Of a DNA stretch of 7,521 nt, positions 1 through 7,417 are shown one piece after another. Source of the stretch: a bacterium (GTDB lineage: Bacteria; Hydrogenedentota; Hydrogenedentia; Hydrogenedentiales; SLHB01); contig JAAEQP010001443.1 in assembly GCA_024231375.1 (NCBI GenBank), positions 1-7,521 of the forward strand, read 5' to 3'. Numbering within the stretch: position 1 is the first letter of the stretch; each line of letters opens with the position of its first letter. The notes beneath the pieces are model-generated. The model saw nothing but the letters and a program-made list of their open reading frames with translations. It searched no databases and had not been told where the DNA came from. Made by a program: the position numbers and the translations under genes.

Positions 1-73
1 AATCGGTCCCGGTTATGGCTTTGGCCGCCTCGCTGACGACGCGAAAGCGGGGACAGTGGGGTTGTTGAAATAA
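1..73 (+). CDS. Possible C-terminal end of an unidentified protein, cut by window edge
   Basis: The frame starting at base 2 is open from the window edge to a TAA at 71-73. It reads IGPGYGFGRLADDAKAGTVG followed by LLK and stop. Glycine-rich composition and many C or G third bases fit a real gene end, but 23 codons are too few to identify a family. The last third of the reading frame coincides with the first GGGGAC repeat unit (41-61), so a repeat may have landed on the gene's 3' end. It could equally be a chance open frame in non-coding DNA. No function is assigned. Confidence 0.3.
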   Translation, partial: IGPGYGFGRLADDAKAGTVGLLK

Positions 74-95
74 TCTCAGCCGTGGCGCGTAGCCC

Positions 96-179
96 GCGAC
101 AAGCGGGGGACAGCCACCCATTGTCGCCCTAAGAAGGGCAATAATGGGACGCAAGAGCTTGGCAGTCCCCGTTTGTCGC
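96..179. repeat. Nested imperfect palindrome (cruciform or hairpin forming)
   Basis: The outer arms are the repeat units at 96-115 and 161-179. They are complementary apart from about two mismatches and one extra G. Inside, 117-130 pairs with 135-148: CCCATT with AATGGG and GCCCT with AGGGC, with one G-T wobble and one C-A mismatch, closed by the loop AAGA (131-134). This two-level fold is typical of REP or MITE-like elements. No T-run follows either stem, so it is a poor match to an intrinsic terminator, although it may stop or stabilise transcripts from the gene ending near base 73. Confidence 0.6.
157..174 (+). repeat. 18-bp exact direct repeat, copy 1
   Basis: GCTTGGCAGTCCCCGTTT occurs here and again at 247-264, exactly 90 bp downstream. 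Identity stops abruptly on both sides (A against C before, G against T after). The copy contains the minus-oriented GGGGAC repeat core, and the 4 bp upstream of the core (GCTT) are also conserved. Confidence 0.85.
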
Positions 180-246
180 TTCTTCTCTCGTGGGTACACG
201 ACTTTCTCAACAGCCCCACAGTCCCATCTCTCTCGGAGACTCGCTC

Positions 247-264
247 GCTTGGCAGTCCCCGTTT
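247..264 (+). repeat. 18-bp exact direct repeat, copy 2
   Basis: Second identical copy of the 18-mer found at 157-174. It is the last clear repeat unit before the aminotransferase promoter region. It lacks the closing GTCGC found after copy 1, so it is the shorter, half-site version of the repeat. Confidence 0.85.
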
Positions 265-293
265 TCACTAGAGTATAGCACGGTCCCCGCAAA

Positions 294-324
294 GGCCCGT
301 CGCGCCGGGACGGCGCTCTGGGCC
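294..324 (+). other. Two-tier GC hairpin upstream of the aminotransferase promoter
   Basis: GGCCC (294-298) pairs with GGGCC (320-324), and GCGCC (302-306) pairs with GGCGC (312-316). The two stems are separated by a symmetric 3-by-3 internal loop (GTC opposite TCT, allowing one G-U pair). The terminal loop is GGGAC. No T-run follows. It lies about 46 bp before the extended -10 element. It could be an operator with dyad symmetry, an RNA stem ending upstream transcription, or a remnant of the adjacent repeat family, since its loop carries the same GGGAC word. Confidence 0.5.
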
Positions 325-369
325 ATGTCCCTAGATTTCCCGCGCCGACGTGAATGCGCCGGGTGTGTC

Positions 370-378
370 TGCTATGAT
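370..378 (+). promoter_or_regulatory. Extended -10 promoter for the aminotransferase gene
   Basis: TGC-TATGAT is a full TGn extension plus a hexamer matching TATAAT at five of six bases. There is no convincing -35 hexamer at 16-18 bp upstream, which extended -10 promoters tolerate. Initiation would fall near base 385, giving a leader of about 43 nt before the ATG at 428. The spacing and the following ribosome binding site support this as the working promoter. Confidence 0.5.
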
Positions 379-416
379 CCGGCTGTCGTCGATGAGACTC
401 CCCCCCATGAAACCAC

Positions 417-420
417 GGAG
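417..420 (+). promoter_or_regulatory. Ribosome binding site deciding the aminotransferase start
   Basis: GGAG sits 7 nt before the ATG at 428. The upstream in-frame candidates (GTG 350, ATG 374, ATG 392, ATG 407) have no comparable purine-rich site. The two earliest also lie before or inside the predicted -10 element. Confidence 0.55.
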
Positions 421-427
421 CAAGAGC

Positions 428-1687
428 ATGACATCGGGAAACCTGGACCCCTTCGCAAAGCCGCGGACTTTCGTACAAACCGGGAAGGCTGAACTGCCTG
501 AGTTGGACAAGTGGCAGCAGATCGGCGACGAAGAAGTCGCCGTTGCGGCCGACATGACCGCCCGCAACGAGGTGTCCGGCGGTACGCCCGTGGTGCGCGA
601 GTTTGAGCAGCAATGGCGCGAGTGGATCGGGTCCACACACTGTGTGAGCGTAATCAACGGCACGTCCGCATTGTACAGCGCCTACTTTGGGCTCGGCGTA
701 GGACCCGGCGACGAGGTAATCTGCCCGGTGAACACGTGGATCTGCACCATTTCGCCCGCACTCCTACTGGGTGCGCGGCCGGTATTCTGCGACATTGACC
801 CCGACACGCTGATGGCGGACCCCGCCGATGTGGAAGCGAAGATTACCGACAAGACGGCGTGCATTGTGCCGGTGCATCTGTGGGGCAATGTGTGCGACTT
901 GGACGCGTTGATGGGCATCGGTGAGAAGCACGGCATCCCCATTGTGGAGGACTGTTCCCACGCCCACGGCGCCAAGTACAAGGGTAAGATGTGCGGTTCC
1001 ATCGGCGACGTGGGGTGTTGGAGCCTTCAGGGATCGAAACCCGTCAGCGCGGGCGAAGGCGGCATGCTCGTGACGGACAACGTGGATGCCTTCGAACGGG
1101 CGTGTCTGGTCGGGCAGGTGAACCGTATCGAAGGGATCGATCTCGTCACGCCGAAGTATCAGGAACACCAGCCCCTCGGCTTGGGCATGAAGTTTCGCGC
1201 CCATCCTCTCGGAATTGGGATTGCCAAGGCCCAGTTCGCGAAACTCGACGCGCTGAATCAGCGCCGCGCCGCGTACATTGAAGAGGTTGAGGCAGGACTG
1301 GCGGACATTCCCGGCCTGCGTCCCATCAAGGTACACGACGGCGCCGAACGGGCCGGGTTCTACGGCTTCCCGGTCATCCACGACGCGGACGCCATGGGCA
1401 AATCGAACGCTGACTATGCCGCGGCCTTGGACGAGCATGGGCTCACGGTTCAGCGGGCTCCGTATCCGAATCTTCACACGCTACCCCTGTTCGCCAAGGG
1501 GTTCGACATCTTTACACGGAACCGTGGACCTCTCTGCGAGAGCGAAGGGTACACCGGCTACCGGCCCGGCGACTTCCCGAACGCGGAACTGGCCGCGGAA
1601 CGCACCCTCTTCCTGCCGCGTCTCAGCGACCCGGTGCCGGACGCCGCCACGATGGTACTCGACACGCTCCGGAAAGCGGCGGAGTAG
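428..1687 (+). CDS. DegT/DnrJ/EryC1/StrS family PLP-dependent aminotransferase
   Basis: This 419-residue cytosolic enzyme probably transfers an amino group, usually from glutamate or glutamine, to a keto-sugar or cyclitol intermediate. It has the fold-type I landmarks of the family in order: NGTSAL (78-82) near the cofactor phosphate site, GDEVICP (94-100), VHLWG (149-153), VEDCSHAHGA (173-182) whose Asp175 should contact the pyridine nitrogen of PLP, and SKPVSAGEGG (203-212) with Lys204 as the expected Schiff-base lysine. Length is normal for the family. The ATG at 428 is chosen because GGAG lies 7 nt before it and a promoter overlaps the longer frame that begins at GTG 350. The gene is alone on its strand and converges on the DUF4838 gene. 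Substrate cannot be told from sequence; a nucleotide-sugar aminotransferase for surface glycan or secondary metabolism is the usual expectation. Family assignment is firm; exact substrate is unknown. Confidence 0.93.
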   Translation: MTSGNLDPFAKPRTFVQTGKAELPELDKWQQIGDEEVAVAADMTARNEVSGGTPVVREFEQQWREWIGSTHCVSVINGTSALYSAYFGLGVGPGDEVICPVNTWICTISPALLLGARPVFCDIDPDTLMADPADVEAKITDKTACIVPVHLWGNVCDLDALMGIGEKHGIPIVEDCSHAHGAKYKGKMCGSIGDVGCWSLQGSKPVSAGEGGMLVTDNVDAFERACLVGQVNRIEGIDLVTPKYQEHQPLGLGMKFRAHPLGIGIAKAQFAKLDALNQRRAAYIEEVEAGLADIPGLRPIKVHDGAERAGFYGFPVIHDADAMGKSNADYAAALDEHGLTVQRAPYPNLHTLPLFAKGFDIFTRNRGPLCESEGYTGYRPGDFPNAELAAERTLFLPRLSDPVPDAATMVLDTLRKAAE

Positions 1688-1690
1688 CCA

Positions 1691-4048
1691 CTATCGCGGA
1701 TCGGACTGGGCATTCGCCTCAACGAGAATGAGGCGTTCGATGAAGATGGCGTTGAGTTCGTCGGGCTTTCCGTGGGGGAACCCTGGCCCCTCGAACTTGA
1801 CGAGCGCCCAAATGTCGAAGCGCTGCGCCGGGTTGACCGGATCCGAGAGGTTGCCCACGTCGGCTTGGATGATCCAACTCCAGAAGAAGTAGACGTAGCT
1901 CGCATGGGGAATGGGGAACGTCCCCATCTTGTACCAGTGGTAGCCGGGCCCGGGCACATCTTCCGGGCGGATGACGCCGCTGCCGACGTTCTGCGTGCCC
2001 GCCGTGTCGTACAGGCCCCAAGGCATGGGCAGTTTGTACCGTTCCAAGTCCTCGCTGGACAGGTCCAGGCGGGCAACGATTCCACTGGGCGCGTCCTTCT
2101 CTTGCACGCGTTTGACGACGTCGTGCCAGTTGCGGAAGTCGCCGGCCGTGTATTGATGCACCGAGTCGCGCGGCAGATCGCTGAAGCGCTCCGGAAGGGG
2201 CACGGCCGACGGCAGCTTCAGCAACTGGCGAATTTCCTGGTCGGCCTCGACACGTTTGGTGGCGCGCCGCCCTTCGGGGACCCGGAAGTCGGTCTCCGTG
2301 TACCACGTGTCCTTGCAACGCTCCGCGATCGCGACCCGGTCGAGGGGCATGGTTTCCTGTGTGTTGCCGGCCTCAAGCCACTCGTCCATCAGCGTGCGAT
2401 AGGTCACCACAGCGGCGCGATCCAGCGAAAGGCGGGCATGCCGCACCCGCCGCAACAGGACCGGGTCGTCGGCCACCGCCTGCTCGGCGGCGTCGAAGAT
2501 CCCCATCGCCTCGCGCACGAACGACAGGTCCAGGAACGTGCATGAAGCGGGCGATGCCCTCATGCTCATGTACGTCGGCTTCGCTTCCACCGCTGCCTCG
2601 CGCTGGGCGAGATATTGGCGGATGTGATCTCCGGCCGCCCCGTAGAATCCGTCCGTGAACGTGCGCAACAGCGCGTCGTAATCGCGATAGGGGTCCTCCA
2701 GCAGCTTCATCATCATCCAGACCTTCAGATCGCGCATGTCGGCCAGGATAGGATACTCGAGTTCCGTGAAGACGCCTTCGACGTTGTGTTCCGCGTAGAA
2801 CTGGAAATCAGCGGCGTAGGTATGGACGGACGGCATCGGAAGGCCATGGAACTGGCCGTAATTCACCGCGTAATCCCAGATTCTCAGGTTCTTCGTAATG
2901 GCGGCCCAACTCAGCACGTGATCCTTGAACGCGGCATTCTCCAGATGGGTGATGGGTCTGGTGAAATTGCTCGTGGTGTCGCACAGCCGCACAATCACGT
3001 TGTCGCGAGGGCGGATAGTCTTGGGTACCTTCTGGGTCATCTGGTAGGCGAGCGTATCGATGTAGACGTCCGGATACTCGTCCTTGATGGCGTCGGCCAT
3101 GGCGTTGACGAAGTCGAAGAGCGGTCCCGCCTCGGAGCCCTCCGCCTCGGCGATCGCTTGGCATGATTCGCACTGACACATGCCCCCACAATCGTTCTGG
3201 GAAATGTCGAAGACCGTAGGCGCGGGGCGGCCCTGCTTCTTGGCGGTCGCCCTCGACTTGGCGATGTAGCCCTTCAGGCGATCGAGTACGAATTCGCGCA
3301 GTTCCGGGTTTGTGAGACAGAGCTGCGCACGGTCCGCCCTGCGTTTGCCGTCGATGAGCGAGAACCATTCCGGGTGGGTTTCGAGATAGGGATCGGGCGG
3401 CACGTAACGGTGGAAGGTGTGTACATGAGCGGGAAGGCCGTAGCCTCTCTCGCCGCCGTAGTCGGCCGCGATGCCCGCATCGCCGTCGCGGTCGAGCCGG
3501 TTGCGGGCCGCGAAACGCCCTTTGTCGTGGCCGTAGAGCATGTAGATGTCGCGGTATCGGATGGCGGGCTGTCCGCGCAGGTCAAGGTCGCCCACCGTGA
3601 GGGTGGGACGAGTTGGTACGCTTTCCTCCAAGGGGTTCCACCAGTGAACGCCAACGGTCTCTTCGAGAAACCGGTAGACGGCGTAGAGTGTGCCGCGCGG
3701 TCGTCCGCCCGCCAGCACCAGGCTACCGTCCACGGTGCGGATGACCCATTCCTCGGGGCCCAGCGATTCCAGGTCTATGGCCGCGTTTCGCGCGAACGCC
3801 GTCCACCCCACGTAGATTGCCGGGCCGCTCGCCACCTTCGACTCAGAAACGACGTCGAAGGCGGCCCCCGTTACCCTGCCGAGGTAGTTGGCAAGCTCTT
3901 GCGCGGCGGTGCGCTCGGCGACCGTGGGCGCTTCGTGGCGCACCACCGCGACCGTGGCCTCCCCCTCTTTCGCGAGGGTGATCGCCCCACTCGATTGCGA
4001 ACCCACGAACGCCAGCGCCATCCCCATCATGAGACCAAAGCATCGCAT
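1691..4048 (-). CDS. Secreted DUF4838 domain-containing protein, probable carbohydrate-active
   Basis: This is a 785-residue exported protein. Residues 1-22 form a signal peptide: a short basic start, the hydrophobic run MMGMALAFVG, and likely cleavage after SSGA. Residues about 25-150 resemble the small alpha/beta domain found before the catalytic domain in alpha-glucuronidases and GH20-type hydrolases (AAQELANYLGRVTG, then GTLYAVYRFLEETVGVHWW). Residues about 165-440 form the DUF4838 region, with SQNDCGGMCQCESC (283-296) holding four cysteines at 287, 291, 293 and 296. Residues about 690-780 look like a beta-rich C-terminal module, perhaps sugar-binding. DUF4838 proteins are common in polysaccharide-degrading PVC bacteria, but no reaction is established to my knowledge. 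The start is supported by a perfect AGGAGG 9 nt upstream. The gene follows the HD-GYP gene after a 96-bp gap. Family call is strong; glycan binding or hydrolysis is inferred. Confidence 0.88.
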   Translation of the reverse strand: MRCFGLMMGMALAFVGSQSSGAITLAKEGEATVAVVRHEAPTVAERTAAQELANYLGRVTGAAFDVVSESKVASGPAIYVGWTAFARNAAIDLESLGPEEWVIRTVDGSLVLAGGRPRGTLYAVYRFLEETVGVHWWNPLEESVPTRPTLTVGDLDLRGQPAIRYRDIYMLYGHDKGRFAARNRLDRDGDAGIAADYGGERGYGLPAHVHTFHRYVPPDPYLETHPEWFSLIDGKRRADRAQLCLTNPELREFVLDRLKGYIAKSRATAKKQGRPAPTVFDISQNDCGGMCQCESCQAIAEAEGSEAGPLFDFVNAMADAIKDEYPDVYIDTLAYQMTQKVPKTIRPRDNVIVRLCDTTSNFTRPITHLENAAFKDHVLSWAAITKNLRIWDYAVNYGQFHGLPMPSVHTYAADFQFYAEHNVEGVFTELEYPILADMRDLKVWMMMKLLEDPYRDYDALLRTFTDGFYGAAGDHIRQYLAQREAAVEAKPTYMSMRASPASCTFLDLSFVREAMGIFDAAEQAVADDPVLLRRVRHARLSLDRAAVVTYRTLMDEWLEAGNTQETMPLDRVAIAERCKDTWYTETDFRVPEGRRATKRVEADQEIRQLLKLPSAVPLPERFSDLPRDSVHQYTAGDFRNWHDVVKRVQEKDAPSGIVARLDLSSEDLERYKLPMPWGLYDTAGTQNVGSGVIRPEDVPGPGYHWYKMGTFPIPHASYVYFFWSWIIQADVGNLSDPVNPAQRFDIWALVKFEGPGFPHGKPDELNAIFIERLILVEANAQSDPR

Positions 4049-4057
4049 GGAGCATTT

Positions 4058-4063
4058 CCTCCT
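4058..4063 (-). promoter_or_regulatory. Strong ribosome binding site of the DUF4838 gene
   Basis: On the minus strand this reads AGGAGG, 9 nt before the ATG at 4048. It is a complete Shine-Dalgarno match. Its 5' half overlaps the downstream arm of a small palindrome (4061-4074), so access to it might be modulated. Confidence 0.75.
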
Positions 4064-4074
4064 CGGAACCGAGG
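4061..4074. other. 14-bp palindrome overlapping the DUF4838 ribosome binding site
   Basis: CCTCGGAACCGAGG has perfect 6-bp arms around AA. As RNA on the minus strand it can form a 5-bp stem with a GTTC loop whose 3' arm runs into the AGGAGG site. It may be a weak translational switch or a small protein-binding operator; chance is also possible at this length in GC-rich DNA. Confidence 0.35.
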
Positions 4075-4144
4075 CCGTCTGACAAGAGGGATTCGGAAGG
4101 GCCAGGCAAGTGTACCGTTCCGATCACAGGCGTTGCAGCGGGTG

Positions 4145-4897
4145 TCAGCCCTTGCCGACCCGGCCTTTGATGAAGGCATCCACAAGTTCGGGGTCGAAAT
4201 GCTTGCCCCGCTCGTCGCGAAGATGCTTGAGGGCGTCCTTGTGGGAGGCCACGGTTTCGCGGTAGTGACGTGGGCTCGTCATGGCGCAGTAGACGTCGAG
4301 AATGCGCAGGCAACGGCCAAGCAAGGGGATGTCGTCGCCTTCCAGCCCATCCGGATACCCGGTTCCGTCGTAGCAGCAGTGGTGGCGGTGCACGGCTTCG
4401 GCCACGTCCTTCAGCGTGTCGACGCTCTGCAGCAACTCGCCTCCGATCGCGCTGTGCTGATGCAACAACGACCACTCATCGTAGGTGAGCATGCTGTCCT
4501 TCAGTAGAACCTTGTTGGGGATGCGGACCTTGCCGATATCGCGCACCAAAGCCCCGCGCTCCAGGATCGATTGATCTTCCGGGCTCAGCTTCAGGGCCTT
4601 GGCGAATCGTGTAGCATGTTCGCGCACGCGGCGCGACGAACCTGGCGCGAGGTCTTCGCGGCAATCGATGGCGTCGGCCAGGAGATTGAACACCTCTTCG
4701 CTGTGGTCCGCCATCGTGAGGGCGAGTTCGAGGGCCTTCGGGGCGGCCGCGGTGTCCACGATGAGGGCGGATGCGCCCGAGGGGACCTGTTTGCCAGTCT
4801 TCACAGGGACGAACTCGACGTCCTTGCGCTTGGTCTTGCTGGACCATTCCTTGAGTACGTCTTCCGTTGCACCCAGAACAGCGACTCGCTTGAGCAT
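4145..4897 (-). CDS. Degenerate HD-GYP domain protein (possible c-di-GMP pseudo-phosphodiesterase)
   Basis: This is a 250-residue soluble protein. HD-GYP proteins normally hydrolyse cyclic di-GMP using two or three metal ions. Residues about 75-245 align by eye to the HD-GYP core: LVRDIGKVRIPNKVLL (117-132), HQHSAIG (146-152), HRHHCCYDGTGYPDGL (170-185) and LDVYCAM (200-206). Lys123, His148, His172, His173, the GYP triplet (180-182) and Asp201 are kept. Two expected ligands are not: the HD pair is Arg119-Asp120, and the usual GHS motif reads G86-S87-S88. Activity is therefore doubtful. Residues 1-60 show a beta-alpha-beta-beta pattern ending ALIVD (44-48), like the first half of a receiver domain, but the rest of a receiver is missing. 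The start has GGAGG 5 nt upstream and a separate promoter. It may act as a c-di-GMP receptor, a scaffold, or an enzyme with altered metal use. Confidence 0.88.
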   Translation of the reverse strand: MLKRVAVLGATEDVLKEWSSKTKRKDVEFVPVKTGKQVPSGASALIVDTAAAPKALELALTMADHSEEVFNLLADAIDCREDLAPGSSRRVREHATRFAKALKLSPEDQSILERGALVRDIGKVRIPNKVLLKDSMLTYDEWSLLHQHSAIGGELLQSVDTLKDVAEAVHRHHCCYDGTGYPDGLEGDDIPLLGRCLRILDVYCAMTSPRHYRETVASHKDALKHLRDERGKHFDPELVDAFIKGRVGKG

Positions 4898-4901
4898 GAT
4901 A

Positions 4902-4908
4902 TCCTCCC
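4902..4908 (-). promoter_or_regulatory. Ribosome binding site of the HD-GYP gene
   Basis: The minus strand reads GGGAGGA just before the ATG at 4897, leaving 5 nt between GGAGG and the start codon. This supports the annotated start over later in-frame ATGs. Confidence 0.7.
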
Positions 4909-4918
4909 GAACGTGACG

Positions 4919-4942
4919 CTCCGGCCGGTAATGAGTCCGGAG
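4919..4942. other. Stem-loop in the HD-GYP mRNA leader
   Basis: CTCCGG (4919-4924) is exactly complementary to CCGGAG (4937-4942), giving a 6-bp GC-rich stem with a 12-nt loop on the minus-strand transcript. It lies between the predicted transcription start (near 4948) and the ribosome binding site. The leader is too short for a known c-di-GMP riboswitch. It may stabilise the mRNA or bind a regulator. Confidence 0.4.
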
Positions 4943-4954
4943 ACAGGCGTTCCG

Positions 4955-4983
4955 ATTCTAGCAGCCCACGGACGCAACGGCAA
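4955..4983 (-). promoter_or_regulatory. Sigma-70-like promoter of the HD-GYP gene
   Basis: On the minus strand, TTGCCG (4983-4978; four of six to TTGACA) is followed by a 17-bp spacer and TAGAAT (4960-4955; five of six to TATAAT). The spacer ends in TGC, giving an extended -10. Initiation near 4948 would give a leader of about 51 nt. It lies just after the endonuclease III stop codon, so the HD-GYP gene can be expressed apart from the kinase and nth genes. Confidence 0.6.
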
Positions 4984-4998
4984 CATGGTCGCGTGCGG

Positions 4999-5668
4999 TC
5001 ATGGGATTGTGCGGGACTGCACGTACTGGCAACACCTCCGAATGCAGCATTCCCCGCACCCGGGGCTCCGTGGGCGGCAAACCTGCCGACCGTGGGCGAT
5101 GAGATTTACGTGAAACGCGTAACACCGGCCTTCCGGGACCAAGGGCGGCACGAATACGTGTGCCCGGTCGGCGCTCATGCCTTCCGGCACGACGCCAAGC
5201 CGCGTGAGGATGCGGTGGACGTGGGTGTCGATGGGAAAGCTGTCGCGGCCCAGGGCGAACAGGAGCACGCACCGTGCCGTCTTGTATCCCACGCCTTCGT
5301 AGGCGAGCAGTTCGCGTTCCGCTTCGTCGTCCGGCATGCGGTCGAGGTGCCCGAGGGTGAGGGGGCCGTCTGCTGCGATGGCCCTGAGAATCCGCTGGAT
5401 GCGGGCACTCTTGGTCTTGGCCAGACCACCGGGACGGAGTACGGATTCGAGTGCGCGGGCAGGCGCGGCGGCCACGGACTCCCAGGTCGGGTAGGCTGCG
5501 CGGAGGGCGTCGTAGGCGCGGGTGCTATTCACGTCGCTCGTGTTCTGGGAGAGAATGGCGCCGACGAGCATGGCAAGGGGATCGCGGCGCTCGGGTGTGC
5601 CGCGCGGGCCGTAGGCTTTGTCGAGCAGACGGTCGACGGTGCGAATCCGCCGTTTCATGGCGGTTGGA

Positions 5669-5694
<26 letters not shown>
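4999..5694 (-). CDS. nth: Endonuclease III-like DNA glycosylase/AP lyase
   Basis: This base-excision repair enzyme removes oxidised pyrimidines and nicks abasic sites. The 231-residue frame has the HhH-GPD core: LSQNTSD (48-54), the helix-hairpin-helix YEGVGYKTA (132-140) with Lys138 at the catalytic lysine position, and PIDTHVHR (154-161) with Asp156 as the catalytic aspartate. The C-terminal iron-sulfur loop is intact, with Cys206, 213, 216 and 222 in the C-x6-C-x2-C-x5-C spacing, so an active [4Fe-4S] enzyme is expected. The reported ATG at 5694 gives the longest frame and overlaps the kinase end by 26 bp. The second ATG at 5658 would give 219 residues, matches the beginning of E. coli Nth (211 residues) better, and lies 10 nt after the kinase stop. 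Neither has a strong ribosome binding site, which fits translational coupling to the kinase gene. Confidence 0.93.
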
Positions 5695-7390
<1,696 letters not shown>

Positions 7391-7417
7391 CGTGAAATGA
7401 TCAATCCATTCGTCCTG

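Larger units (their letters stand above)
41..265. repeat. Cluster of REP-like short repeats with GGGGAC core, both orientations
   Basis: Four related units are visible. Two lie on the plus strand: 41-61 (GCGAAAGCGGGGACAGTGGG) and 96-115 (GCGACAAGCGGGGGACAGCC). Two lie on the minus strand: 179-161 (GCGACAAACGGGGACTGCC) and 265-251 (GAAAACGGGGACTGCC). The common core is roughly GCGAMAACGGGGACWGCC. Plus and minus units face each other, as in REP or BIME arrays and small non-autonomous elements. Similar GGGGAC-core repeats are known beside REP-associated tyrosine transposases, from memory of the family. No transposase lies in this window, so any mobilising enzyme would be elsewhere in the genome. 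Confidence 0.6.

Noticed and set aside
41..265. CRISPR array
   Set aside because: The repeats are imperfect, occur in both orientations and are irregularly spaced. There are no uniform spacers and no cas genes.
269..280. Alternative -10 element (TATAGC near 274) for the aminotransferase
   Set aside because: It has a weaker hexamer with no extension or -35 match and sits before the hairpin. The TGC-TATGAT element is much better placed.
190..492. 100-codon plus-strand open frame across the repeat and promoter region
   Set aside because: It covers the repeat, the hairpin and the aminotransferase start, has no ribosome binding site, and its translation resembles no protein family.
764..1477. 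237-codon minus-strand open frame within the aminotransferase gene
   Set aside because: It is the reverse complement of the PLP-enzyme core. The sense strand carries all family motifs.
1772..2545. 257-codon plus-strand open frame within the DUF4838 gene
   Set aside because: It is antisense to a well supported coding region, with no motif and no promoter or ribosome binding site seen.
3374..4507. 377-codon plus-strand open frame
   Set aside because: It runs antisense across the DUF4838 gene start, the intergenic gap and the HD-GYP gene. Both sense genes have clear family motifs; the antisense product shows none. Long shadow frames are common in GC-rich DNA.
4898..4948. c-di-GMP riboswitch upstream of the HD-GYP gene
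   Set aside because: The leader of about 50 nt is shorter than known c-di-GMP aptamers and shows only one simple stem.
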